A stretch of DNA of 64,000 bases from Lepus europaeus (GCF_033115175.1 NC_084838.1:90299968-90363967); one strand, 5' to 3'. Counted from the first letter of the stretch, positions 45,850-58,400 are shown. The notes: generated by a model not told the origin, from the sequence alone. A program made the numbers and translations.

Positions 45850-48407
45850 ATGTTCTCTTGATGTCTGTTAAATCCTAATTGTTCAAAAACAGATGCATTT
45901 TTATTAAGAGCTATGGGTTATTTAAATATGTGCTTATTTTCAAAGATTTGAATAATCACCTTGTAACAATGATCCAATTTGGTCTATGTTATGTCATGAT
46001 TTTAAGGAATCTTATTTCAACCAGATATTTTGGATTTTGAGCCCTCTTGGCATTCTTGACAGGCATTCAAAAAATCAAAGTTTCAAACAATCTGGTCTCT
46101 AAAATTTCCAGTAAATCCTGGACTTTGGTTTTTCCAGTTTGGGCCAAACTGAAAAAATCGAAGTACCTATGTCTCTATTTATAGAGACACCAACTAATCA
46201 GGCTAATTGGATTATATTAGAAGGACTGTCAAGATGTGATGTGGTACCAGACTTTAAGTTTCTATAATGGAAAATGCTATTAATACAAATGTTTGAGAAT
46301 TAAAAAGTCTAATGATCTTGTGTTACTAGACATGATAGTTATCTTAATGAGAAAGCCCCAGAGGCCTAAAGGGTTAAATACTTGTAAAATCCTACAGGTG
46401 CTTTCAAAAATACTGTGAAGTAAGCAAGTGCCTCTTGTTGGTTGATGAGTTTATAATTTTAAACATGGCGACTTAAAGTCTTTTGTCATCCACAGTTATA
46501 TATGATGTGCTGCTCATAAAACTAAAGCATTGTTGGTTCTGTGTTTAGCTGTCCTCCTATAAGTTCCTATGGACTTTTTCCAGCCACTTTTATTGTATTC
46601 AGTACTTTGGGATGGCTCTGTAAACAGATGAAGCCAATAATGTATTAACAGTACCAACTGAGAGAAAGTATGGTTAACTGAGGTTACTAAAAACAAAAAT
46701 CAATTCAAATCAATTGGCAATCTACTAAAAGAGTTAAAGATTTTAAAAGCTATTATTAAAATTGCTATATTGGTCTATTATGCTATATTATATGTGTGTA
46801 CATATTGTATGTCCACATGGGGAAATTTTATTAAGAGTTTTATTTTAAATGGCTTATAGATAAGATTGTCCATGAATTTAAGCTGCTAAAATCAATCAAA
46901 GACACATTTTAATTTGTGTGACCTGAATCTGTGTATCATATGTTTTAAACTTGTTGGTAGAAAGAAACTAAAAACATTTTAGATGGTTGTGCTTAAGTTT
47001 ACTGGTTAAACAAACTACACCTTGTTAGATATTTAAGAGGTGTTTTCAAATACATGATTCTTAAAATTTATAGAAGGCATTGGACCTTCTGGTAAATGTT
47101 TTCTTAAGTTGTTATCTAATGGTTGAAACGGTTTGCTAAGTATTCATGTAATATTGCTATTGTCAGCAAGCGATCTAGGACTTGCTCCCTCATTTCTCTA
47201 TTCTAAGCCCAACTTGTTCTTTCATTTCTCTATTCTCTTCAAGGTAGGAAACTAATTCTATTATGAAGGAATCTGTAGGATGCACAATTTAATCTTTAGA
47301 CCTTATAAAAGAGATGGCTAACATTTTTCTGTAATAGCATAGCCAAAGTAAGTACTTAAATAATAATCTCATAGCTAGATTCACTTCGCCATCAGCAAAG
47401 TAAACAGTAAGTAGAAAAAACCTCCCTTTCAGACCAAAGGGAAAGAAAGTTTTTAAGTGAGAATATAATTTTCCTCATGGGCATTGTAACCTTAGAAAAA
47501 CTACCACAGAACATGCCTGTGACTACAGACTTGTAGTTCAGGCCACCGAAGATTAGAGATGGGACACGGGCACTCCCTTGACTTGCATCCTCTGGTCTGC
47601 TTTAACACAAACCAGGAGGAAAAGAAAGCTAGGCATCGGAAGCAATGGGTGGCAGGCTTATTAATGGCTGATCTGTACAGTGATCTGCCCTCAAGGAGAC
47701 CCAACAGGCCAGTCCACTGCAGTGGCTTTCAATGTGGTAAGCCTGGGCTTCAGCAGAAGTCAGCTTGTGAAGAGCCCTGGCAGCTCTGCCAAGAGTTGGA
47801 TCACTGGAAATGGACCTGCCCTGGAGTCGAAGGATGCCCAGGTCAGAGCCACAGATCTTATTGGCTCTAAGCTGAAAAGCCCTTCACTCAGCCCAACTTC
47901 CAAAGTGACCACTGCAGCTGAGGGGATGGCCAAGTAGGGTCAGCAACATTGCAGGCAGAACTGTAAATTTCTTGTTAGAGATACCACCTGCCTTTACCTG
48001 GCCAGCTCTCCTCCCAGGCCAGCCAAGTAATGAAAGTCAACAGAGTGCCTTCCCCTAGGAGGTTCACACCTCCCTTAGGATGTACCCCATATGAAGAGAT
48101 AGATAGGTCTGGGCCTCTTACAAGCCCCTTCTATCAGGTTCTATTTGCCCCTCAATCAGAAAACTTAATTGTAGCTTAGACAGCACCTTTCTTAGCTCCT
48201 CTAATAATGACTCTCCTTTGTTCTAGACCCTGTCTAGGGCAATTGGGCCTCATTCCTTTGTAATCATAACCTCTACTCTACCACCAATGGCTCTACTCCC
48301 AACCTGTGTGTACTGATGGTCCTCTTCCCCAGTTAATGCTGTATAATTGTTCAAACCTGGTTAATGCCACTCTTAGGATCATTGGTTACTATCCTCACCC
48401 TGTCTTT
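45850..48407 (+). repeat. Non-L1 insert of composite copy 1 (ERV gag/protease remnant at 3' end)
   Basis: 45850-47540 is AT-rich, noncoding and unidentified. 47559-47870 is one open frame with the end of a gamma-type retroviral capsid (charged [12 protein letters not shown], then LLMADL) and two nucleocapsid-type zinc knuckles (47718-47822). Knuckle 1 has lost ligands, and knuckle 2 (CQELDHWKWTC) has its first Cys replaced by Trp. A protease active-site remnant follows in another frame near 47955-48000, with its DTG box degraded. Many stops. The exact left boundary with L1 is uncertain by about 150 bases. Confidence 0.72.
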
Positions 48408-48889
48408 TATGTACTTGTCTAAATATGATCAGAGTCAGTGAACTTGGAAGGCTTCCATAGCCTTGGCAACTCATGACTAGAGCCTAGGGAGATTACTGAT
48501 GCCATAAACAAGAGTGTCAATTAGTTAAGTCAACAACAGCAGTCACTGTGCACTTACTCCTCATGTAGGATCTCTGTCCTAAATGTGCTGTACATTGTGA
48601 TTTAATGCTATAACTAGTACTCAAACAATATGTTTCACTCTTGTTTCTATGTGGGTGCAAACTGTTGAAATCATTATGTAACATATACTAAATTGATCTT
48701 CTATATATAAAGAGAATTGAAAATGAATCTTGATGCAAATGGAAGTGGAGAGGGAGCGTGAGAGGGGAGGGTTGCGGGTGAGAGGGAAGTTATAGAAGGG
48801 GGAAGCCATTGTAATCCATAAGCTGTACATAAGAAATTTATATTCATTAAATAAAAGTAAAAAATTTTTTTAAAGTTTTTTTAAAAAAG

Positions 48890-50005
48890 ACTCAATGCAA
48901 TCTCTATCAAAATATCAATGACATTCTTTGCAGCATTAGAAAATAATCCAAAGTTCATATAGACTCACAATATATCCAGAATACCCATAGGGATCCTGTA
49001 AAGAAAAATCAAGCTGAAGCATCACAATACCTGACCTCAAAGATTATTACAAAGTTATAGCACTGGCAAAAAAAATCCCTGAAAAATAGTTCAATGGAAC
49101 AGAATAGAGAATCCAGAAATATATCCACACACAGAAAGCCAACGGATTTTTGACAAAAATGCTCAAACAATACAGTGGAGTGGACAATCTCTTCAACAAA
49201 TGGTGCTGCCCCAACACGATGTACATATGTAGAAGAATGAAATTAGATCCACACCTCTCACCTACAAAAATGAACTCAAGATGCATCAAAGATCTAAATT
49301 TGAAATCTGAGACTGGGAGAAAATTTAGGGGAAACACGAAAAGACATTTGTGTAGGAGACGGCTTCTTGGGCAAGACCCCCATGCACAGGCAACAAACAA
49401 AAACTAAACAAATGGAACTATATCAAACTCAGAGGCTTTTGTACTGGAAAGAAAATAATAGAGTGAAGAGACATCCAGTAGAATGGTAAAAGTATTCACA
49501 AACCACCTATCTGGAAAACAATTAAAATCCAAAGATATCAGCAAATTAAAAACAACCAAAAAGACAAACAATCCAGATGAGAAATGGACAAATGACATCA
49601 ATAGACATTTCTCGAAAAAAGAAATACAAATGGCCGAAAAACATGTGAAAAAATGGTTAACATCACTAGCAACCGGGTAAATGAAAATCAAAACCATAAT
49701 GAGATACCACCTCACCCCTGTCAGAATGGCTGAAATCCAAACACAGAGGGTAACAAATAGGATGAGGAAGTAGTAAAGGGTAACATAACATTTATACACT
49801 GTTGGAGGGATTGTAAGTTAGTGTAGCCACTGTGGGAAATAGTGTGGAGATTTCTTACAAAACTAGAAATAGAATTGCCATATGATCCAGCAATATCACT
49901 TATGGGAATATAGCCAAAATATTTAATACAATGTATCAGAAAGATACCTGAACCATGATGTTTATAGCAGCACTGTTCACCAGAGATATAGAATCACGTC
50001 ATCTG
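48890..50005 (+). mobile_element. Old L1 ORF2 3' region
   Basis: Begins GACTCAATGCAATCTCTATC and continues through L1 ORF2 C-terminal sequence (GAAATGGACAAATGACATC, CACCCCTGTCAGAATGGC) with stops and small indels. It ends around 50005, where a short antisense L1-like piece (TCATCTGCAAACAGGGATAA) begins. Confidence 0.75.
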
Positions 50006-50432
50006 CAAACAGGGATAATTGGTCTGCTATTCCTTTAAGATTTACCGTAAATGGGTGAAATGATCATTTTTCCATTCAACTATGGTCTACAGCCACTGTC
50101 TATATTACCACTAAACAAGGGGCCTATTGATTTTTCTGTTATACATTTTTTCTTGAAATATAAACTCTTCTTACCATACTGTGAATTTAACATAAGTTAT
50201 CTCAAAAGCTTAAAAAAAAAGACAGAAGGAAAGGGAGATGGAAGAGATTGGAACGGAGAGAAAGAAAGAGAAGGAGGAAGGAATATCACGCTGTTCTTAG
50301 AACTGTGTCTAACTTAAAAAATGAATGAAAGGCAGAAGGAAGGAGGACAAGACAGATGGAGAGGGAGGGAGAGAGAAGGAATATCATTAGAATTATATCT
50401 ACAAATTACATTCAATCTATTATAAACCATTA
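50006..50432. other. Unassigned stretch with purine-rich tracts
   Basis: Contains GA-rich runs at 50215-50290 and 50320-50385. No gene seen. Confidence 0.4.
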
Positions 50433-50454
50433 AAATTAAAATTTAAAATTTTTA
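50433..50454. repeat. Target-site duplication, left copy (composite 2)
   Basis: This 22-base AT-rich word recurs at 55421-55442 with a single A/C difference, directly bordering the 5' start and the A-tail of composite copy 2. The A-rich beginning may overlap the tail, so the true duplication is 15-22 bases. Confidence 0.8.
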
Positions 50455-51384
50455 GGGGGGAGAGTGGCAAGATGGCGGAATAGGAAGGGAGCACACTATT
50501 AGTCCGGGGATCGAGAAAGGTTAATAAAAGCGGAGATACCGCAGGGTCAAGGAAGAGTAGGGGATGAAACAGCAGAGGAAAATCTTCTGGAACTAGTGAT
50601 TCACAGTGGACCTGCGTGGAGAGCGTGGGAGCCCAAGTTCGGGACACCAGCGGCAGACTCAACGCACCAGCGCTGGAACGCGAGGTGAGCCAAACCTCAA
50701 TAGCCCGAGACACCAGCGGGCAAGCGGAAAGAGTAGGCTAGAGGGAACGAGGCTTGAAACTCCGTGGGGAAAAGTTCACCAGGCTAACTAGAAGAGAGAG
50801 AGGAAAAAAAAAAAAGTGACCGATACGGACACAAGTTTCTCTCCCTCCACTCACCCCTCAAAGGTGAGCAAGACAAAGAGCAGGCGCCATTTTGGACATA
50901 CGTCATAAGCAGGGCAACCTCAGGTCTGCACCGGCCCTGAGCCTAGCAGAAAAACCTGACTCTGGGGGGAGGGGTGAAATAACAGGAGATTAGCATCTAA
51001 CTTGGCAACCCAGTGGGAGACTGCAGGAGAATTGGAGCCCACACTGAGGGCAGCACAGATTCCCTGTGTGGTCCTTGGGAAAGAGCTTCCAATCTCTGGC
51101 TCCTGTGGGTATATCATTTGCCTGCTAACTACCTCCAATCACGTTCAGCTGTGCGGAATTACTTCCCCTTTGAATCAAAAAAAGAAAGAAAGAAAGAGAT
51201 TTACCACACCTAACCTGGGAGTGTCATCTTTGACACACCCTCAACCCTGAGGAACCAAACACAGCTCTCAGTCCACACTCATCTCAAGCCTCTAAGGCTC
51301 CACTGAAAGCAGACAGTCCACTTACTATAGAGCCATAGTGTAACAAGAAAAAACAACACAGTGAAGAAACCAAATATCTCCAAC

Positions 51385-52421
51385 ATGCCAAACAACAAAC
51401 GCAAAAACCGAGGTAACAAGAACAAGGAAGACACTATGACGCCCCAAATGAAAAAGACACCCCAATTCAAGATTATGAAGATGATGAGATAGAAGAAATG
51501 CAAGAAGTGGATCTCAAAAAATTGATAAGAACATTAAGAAGTTCTCAAAAACAAATTCTTGAACTACAGAAATCCATAATGGACTAGATAGAAAATCTCT
51601 CTCGTGAAAATGAAATATTAAGGAGGAATCAAAATGAAATGAAACAACTAGTGGAACAACAAACTGTGATAGTGACGAGAAATCATAATGACATGAAGAA
51701 TTCAATACATCAAATGACAAACACATTAGAGAGCCTTAAAAACAGAATGGGCGAAGCAGAAGAGAGAATATCAGACTTAGAAGACAGAGAACAGGAAAGG
51801 AAACAGGCAAACCAAAGAAAAGAAGAAGAAATTAGAAATCTAAAAAATATTGTCGGGAATCTACAGGATACTATTAAAAAACCTAACATTCGGGTTCTAG
51901 GAGTTCCTGAAGGCATGGAGAGGGAGAAAGGATTAGAAGGCATTTTCAGTGACATACTAGCAGAAAATTTCCCAGGTTTGGAGAAGGACAGAGACATCCT
52001 AGTACAGGAAGCTTATAGAACCCCTAATAAACATGACCAAAAGAGATCCTCACCACGACACGTCGTAATCAAACTCACCACAGTGAAACATAAAGAAAAG
52101 ATCCTAAAATGTGCAAGAGAGAAACGTCAGATTACTCTTAGAGGATCTCCAATTAGACTCACAGCTGACTTCTCATCAGAAACCCTACAAGCTAGAAGGG
52201 AATGGCGAGACATAGCCCAGGTACTAAGAGAGAAAAACTGCCAGCCCAGAATACTATATCCTGCAAAGCTCTCATTTGTGAATGAAGGTGAAATTAAGAC
52301 TTTTCATAGCAAACAGAAACTGAAAGAATTTGTTGCCACTCATCCTGCCCTGCAAAAGATGCTTAAAGATGTCTTACACACAGAAACACAGAAACATGGT
52401 CACCAATATGAAAGAAGATAA
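51385..52421 (+). pseudogene. L1 ORF1 of composite copy 2 (near intact)
   Basis: The ATG at 51385 starts a good ORF1 N-terminus, but one base is missing near 51445 and an in-frame TAG occurs near 51584. From 51639 the frame is open for 260 codons to 52421 and carries the coiled coil, the RRM-like domain and the C-terminal domain. Two recent lesions separate it from an intact ORF1. Confidence 0.85.
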
Positions 52422-52529
52422 AGGAAGGAAACCTCATAGCAAAAGGTCACAGGAAGCTCAATTTCTCTTTGACATAGAATTAAACTCTGATGCTCTGTTA
52501 AAGCAATGTGTTAAAGTAATCTATTATGT

Positions 52530-54976
52530 TCTCTTGATGTCTATTAAATTCTAGTTGTTCAAAAACAGCTGAATTTTTATTAAGAGCTATGGGTTATTTA
52601 AATATGTGCTTATTTTCAAAGATTTGAATAATCACCTTGTAACAATGACCAAATTTGGTCTATGTTATGTCATGATTTTAAGGAATCTTATTTCAACCAG
52701 ATATTTTGGATTTTGAGCCTTCTTGGCATTCTTGACAGGCATACAAAATATTAGAAGTACTGTCACGAAGTGATGCGGTACCAAACTTTAAGTTTCTATA
52801 ATGGAAAATGCTATTAATACAAATGTTTGAGAATTAAAAAGTCTAATAATTTTATGTTACTAGACATGATAGTTATCTTAATGAGAAAGCCCCAGAGGCC
52901 TAAAGGGTTAAATACTTGTAAAATCCTACAGGTGCTTTCAAAAATACTGTGAAGTAAGCAAGTGCCTCTTGTTGGTTGATGAGTTTATAATTTTAAACAT
53001 GGCGACTTAAAGTCTTTTGTCATCCACAGTGATATATGATGTGCTGCTCATAAAACTAAAGCGTTGTTGGTTCTGTGTTTAGCTGTCCTCCTATAGGTTC
53101 CTATGGACTTTTTCCAGCCACTTTTATTGTATTCAGTACTTTGGGATGGATCTGTAAACAGATGAAGCCAATAATGTATTAACAGTACCAACTGAGAGAA
53201 AGTATGGTTAACTGAGCTTACTAAAAACTAAAAGCAATTCAAATCAATTGGCAATCTACTAAAAGAGTTAAAGATTTTAAAAGCTATTATTAAAATTGCT
53301 ATATTGGTCTATTATGCTATGTTATATGTGTGCATATTGTATGTCCACATGGGGAAATTTTATTAAGAGTTTTATTTTAAATGGCTTATAGATAAGATTG
53401 TCCATGAATTTAAGCTGCTAAAATCAATCAAAGACACATTTTAATTTGTGTGACCTGAATCTGTGTATCATATGTTTTAAACTTGTTGGTAAAAAGAAAT
53501 TAAAAACATTTTCTATGGTTGTGCTTTAGTTTACTGGTTAAACAAACTACACCCTGTTAGATATTTAAGAGGTGTTTTCAAATACATCATGTATCTTAAA
53601 ATTTATAGAAGGCATTGGACCTTCTGGTAAATGTTTTCTTAAGTTGTTATCTAATGGTTGAAATGGTTTGCTAAGTTTTCATGTGATATTGCTATTGTCA
53701 GCAAGCGATCTAGGACTTGCTCCCTCATTTCTCTATTCTAAGCCCAACTTGTTCTTTCATTTCTCTATTCTCATCAAGGTAGGAAACTAATTCTATTATG
53801 AAGGAATCTGTAGGATGCACAATTTAATCTTTAGACCTTATAAAAGAGATGGCTAACATTTTTCTGTAATAGCATAGCCAAAGTAAGTACTTAAATAATA
53901 ATCTCATAGCTAGATTCACTTCGCCATCAGCAAAGTAAACAGTAAGTAGAAAAAACCTCCCTTTCAGACCAAAGGGAAAGAAAGTTTTTAAGTGAGAATA
54001 TAATTTTCCTCATGGGCATTGTCTACCTTAGAAAGACTACTACAGAACATGCCTGTGACTATAGACTTATAATTCAGGCCACCGAAGATTAGAGATGGGA
54101 CACGGGCACTCCCTTGACTTGCATCCTCTGGTCTGCCTTAACACAAACCAGGAGGAAAAGAAAGCTAGGCATCAGAAGCAATGGGTGGCAGGCCTTTAAT
54201 GGCTGATCTGTACAGTGATCTGCCCTCAAGGAGACCCAACAGGCCAGTCCACTGCAGTGGCTTTCAATGTGGTAAGCCTGGGCTTCAGCAGAAGTCAGCT
54301 TGTGAAGAGCCCTGGCAGCTCTGCCAAGAGTTGGATCACTGGAAATGGACCTGCCCTGGAGTCGAAGGATGCCCAGGTCAGAGCCACAGATCTTATTGGC
54401 TCTAAGCTGAAAAGCTCTTCACTCAGCCCAACTTCCAAAGTGACCACTGCAGCTGAGGGGATGGTCAAGTAGGGTCAGCAACATTGCAGGCAGAACTGTA
54501 AATTTCTTGTTAGAGATACCACCTGCCTTTACCTGGCCAGCTCTCCTCCCAGGCCAGCCAAGTAATGAAAGTCAACAGAGTGCCTTCCCCTAGGAGGTTC
54601 ACACCTCCCTTAGGATATACCCCATGTGAAGAGATAGGTAGTTCTGGGCCTCTTAACTTACAAGGCCTAAAGTCCACCAGATTATTACTGAGCCCCTTCT
54701 ATCAGGTTCTATTTGCCCCTCAATCAGAAAACTTAATTGTAGCTTAGACAGCACCTTTCTTAGCTCCTCTAATAATGACTCTGTCCTTTGTTCTAGACCC
54801 TGTCTAGGGCACTTGGGCCTCATTCCTTTGTAATCATAACCTCTACTCTACCACCAATGGCTCTACTCCCAACCTGTGTGTACTGATGGTCCTCTTCCCC
54901 ACTTAATGCTGTATAATTGTTCAAACCTGGTAAATGCCACTCTTAGGATCATTGGTTACTATCCTCACTCTGTCTT
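52530..54976 (+). repeat. Non-L1 insert of composite copy 2 (ERV gag/protease remnant)
   Basis: Collinear with 45850-48407. The gag end and zinc-knuckle region lies at about 54110-54360 (knuckles 54253-54357) and the protease remnant at about 54495-54535. It shares the Cys-to-Trp change in knuckle 2 with copy 1, so the lesion predates the split of the two copies. Confidence 0.72.
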
Positions 54977-55420
54977 TTATGACCTTGTCTAAATATGATC
55001 AGAGTCGGTAAACTTGGAAGGCTTCCATAGCCTTGGCAACTCATGACGACAGCCTATGGTGGTTACTGGCGCCATAGAGTGCCAATTTGTTGGGTCAACA
55101 ACAGGAGCCACTGTGCACTTGCTCCTCATGTGGGATCTCTGTCCTTAATGTGCTGTACATTGTGATTTAATGCTATAAATAGTACTCAAACAGTATGTTT
55201 CACTTTATGTTTCTATGTGGGTGCAAACTGTTGAAATCTTTATACTAATTTGATCTTCTGTATATAAAGAGAATTGAAAATGAATCTTGATGCAAATGGA
55301 AGGGGAGAGGGAGCATGAGAGGGGAGGGTTGCGGGTGGGAGGGAAGTTATGGGAGGGGAAGCCATTGTAATCCATAAGCTGTACACTGGAAATTTATATT
55401 CATTAAATAAAAGTTAAAAA

Positions 55421-55442
55421 AAATTAAAATTTCAAATTTTTA
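55421..55442. repeat. Target-site duplication, right copy (composite 2)
   Basis: Partner of 50433-50454, 21 of 22 bases identical. It begins block B. Confidence 0.8.
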
Positions 55443-58400
55443 TAAAAATAAGAATAGATATTTTAAAAAGATTTTTTACATCATAACATAGTAACCCATA
55501 AATTCTTATCAGTATATTTAAAATTTTAACAATAACCACATAACTTAAAAATTTTTAAAAGACATTCTTCATTTTATTATTTTGAAACTTTATTCTATGA
55601 TAAAAAGTGAACTGAATTAAATATTCATTAGATAATTAAACATTTAAAATATTTAAACATTGGTAAGATGGATATGTTATAGCTACATGCCTTTCCATAG
55701 AAATTATAGCTACACGGATTTTCATAGAAAAGTTTGAAGTCCATTGCATAGTTTGCCTTTACTCACTTGTCCAAAGGGACTAGCCTCATGTCAAATGCTC
55801 AGTAGTTTATGTGGCCAGATTGGAAAGTATTTTCCCAAATGGCTCATTGACACAGTCTGGAGACCAAACCTGCCCAACAGCACAAATACCTTAGAGCCGT
55901 GGTATCATACCACCTGGGCATTGAGAAGAAAAACCACAACATATTTCCAACTGGTGTTTTTCACCAGGACGAAGAACCTCAGGTGCACAGCCCCAGGGAA
56001 GAATGTGTCAGGCTTGGCTGAAAGAAGTCAGGGGTCATTAGAATGACCTGTTCAACTCACACTAATACACACACACACACACACAGAGACATATATGCTT
56101 ACACCAGGCTGACACTCAGGTTTCATCACCACTCATACTGCAGCTTTGCAGACATTTCTAAGATGCTCCCTGTGGCTTCTATCCTCTGTCTTCTGCAAAT
56201 TTTCCTCCCTGTGTGCAGTTTGGCTGCACCCAGTCCCATGTTCACATCGAAATCCAGTGTATACAAGGACGGAGATGCAGTCATTGGAGGGTTTTTCCCT
56301 CTTCATACTTTTATAACGGACAGTGACATCAACAAGCCTACGGAAACAATTTACACTCAGTAGGTGACTTTTCATTGATTCATTTTCTTTTATCAGGATG
56401 GATAATACTGAGGGAATCTGTGGATCAATGCTCTTTGCATCTCTGTCTATCCTTCTCTAATCTCATCATAACCATTCAAAATTTATTTTATCTCTACCTG
56501 TTGACTTGTTTTCTCCAGCAAAGAAGGAAAAGACTATTCTGTGACATTCTCATTGTTGAAGGGGAAGGAGGTTATTCTATTTTTCTTCCCTTTTCTCTCA
56601 ATTTGTAAGGACTGGAAGAAAAGTGAAAAATGACACTTCACTTATTCCACCGTACCCATCTCTCCTCCTGTCTAAGCCGCTACTGCATGTGATCAAATGA
56701 TATTCTAGAGGAAGACAATTAAATTTGTTGCCATTAGTTTACGTCTACAACGCAGAGTGTTCTTTCCACAAAGTCAAAGATCTCATATCTTTCATGAGAT
56801 AAACAAATCCTAATGTCTCAGCATAATAACCACTCATAATTACTCTGTGGACAGTTTTTTTTCTGTAGATGTCAGTTACACTTTCAAATAAATTTTCCAT
56901 CACTATTTCATGCCTAGGGTGCTACATGCCACCTGGAGCCACTAGTTAGTCCAGGAATAAGGGATTAATATTATGTGATATTATCTCTCCTATCAAAATT
57001 GATTCTGATTCATATTTTGGAACTTTTAAATGACAGGTCCAATGTCAACTGCTAGTTAATAAATGGGTGAGGCCAAATTTCAGGGGATTTGAGCAGACAA
57101 CTGTGCTATTGAGAGAAGGGATGCTACTGAATGCAACAATTGCTTACTTTATCAAAATATCACAACACAAGTGTTGGTATGCTAGCTAGACACATTGGGA
57201 AATGGGGATGGCAAATTTAGTAATTGGGACCACTGCTTTGCCATTGATGGTGTGCATCTTTGTAATATTCCTTTTTATGTATACATGTTTATAAATTATT
57301 TTATTCTCTGAATACTCTATGTTTACCTATGTTATTTCTTTACATAATTTCCCAAATTGTATATGCAAATTGTTCTCCAAGGGTTTTATGGGCACACTTT
57401 GAATCTGATGTTTGCTGAGGACTACTGTCTCTTAGTCAGCATGAGGCATGCAGAACTTGGGGGAGGTTGAATCAGAGAAGTTGGGTCTAAATATACAAAG
57501 ATGTTTTAAATTTTAAAAATATACACACTACTTGTTGGAGATGGTAAAGAGTTTATTCAATGAGAACTTCTCCACAGGCATGAGGACCACTGCAATGATT
57601 TTTTAAGAGGGGCAATGATTCTGGACTTCAGTCCACACACAGCATGGTGTAATGGGAATTTATAGTCCAGGAGCAGAGTGGAGAAAGTGGATGGAAAAAT
57701 GCCAATGGGAGACAGAGATGGAAGGGGAGATTCTGGGGAAACTGATCTAACAGGGTTACTACTGAAGGAAGACAAGAATGATCAGGCATCACTTAGATAC
57801 AGAAGAGGTTGAGAAACTATGCAGATCTTAAGTGTGATAGATATTAAAGACACATTACCAGGAATGGTGTTGAAGTAGAGTATGCAATGACAACCACATA
57901 AATCCAAAAGCTGAGACCTAGTTTTTTTGTTTGTTTGTTTGTTTCTTTTTTTATTTTTTAGACCTAGTTTTCAAAGTGTTTAGGAAATTTTGAGTCTTGA
58001 CAAGGAGTAAATTCTGTCAGGGCAAAGCTTGTTTCATCCATGACAGCACCTACCTAATGCTGTATCTTGTGTGGCTTCCGTGATTTCATTCTTGCATCAA
58101 TTTTAGGATATTTCTAATTACCTAAGAGGCTATTTTACTATACTTTGGAAGAAAGTATATAGACATTTGATAGATTTTTGAGCACAGGACATACAGCTTT
58201 GTAGTCTGATTAAAGCAAATGTATCCTTGGAAGTAAAATGTATGCATTCTAGGATGTGTATTTGAGGATACATTGAAATGGTCAAGGAGATATGGAATTA
58301 CGTTACTTTGGCTCAAAAATTTTTGAAATCTATGCATTTTTTCACAGTAAACACCTTCCATGATATTTTTGAAGACCTTTTATTTGCTACTGGATCTGGA

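Larger units (their letters stand above)
43781..48864 (+). mobile_element. Composite L1-ERV retrotransposon, copy 1
   Basis: Parts in order: L1 5' UTR beginning with a GCAAGATGGCGGAATAGG promoter-end motif (43781-44707); L1 ORF1 (44708-45745); a non-L1 segment (about 45850-48407) whose 3' third encodes a broken class-I ERV gag end and protease; L1 3' UTR with purine-rich tract (48408-48850); and an A-rich tail. No ORF2 is present. Total length is about 5.1 kb. Copy 2 has the same joins. No clear target-site duplication was found for this copy; its tail abuts an older L1. Confidence 0.82.
50455..55420 (+). mobile_element. Composite L1-ERV retrotransposon, copy 2, with target-site duplication
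   Basis: Same order as copy 1: L1 5' UTR (from GGGGGGAGAGTGGCAAGATG), ORF1 (51385-52421), non-L1 insert (about 52530-54976), L1 3' UTR (54977-55405) and A-tail. ORF1 differs from copy 1 at only about six of 260 aligned residues. Relative to copy 1 it lacks about 150 bases near 52745 and has 35 extra near 54655. The flanking 22-base direct repeat shows that the whole chimera was inserted by L1-type target-primed reverse transcription. Confidence 0.88.

Noticed and set aside
45850-48407. A complete ERV provirus inserted into an ordinary L1
   Set aside because: No LTRs, no provirus-type short target duplication at the joins, and no remaining ORF2 on either side in the two composite copies.
43781-55420. 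Segmental duplication as the explanation for the two composite elements
   Set aside because: Flanking sequences differ on both sides, and copy 2 is bounded by its own target-site duplication.
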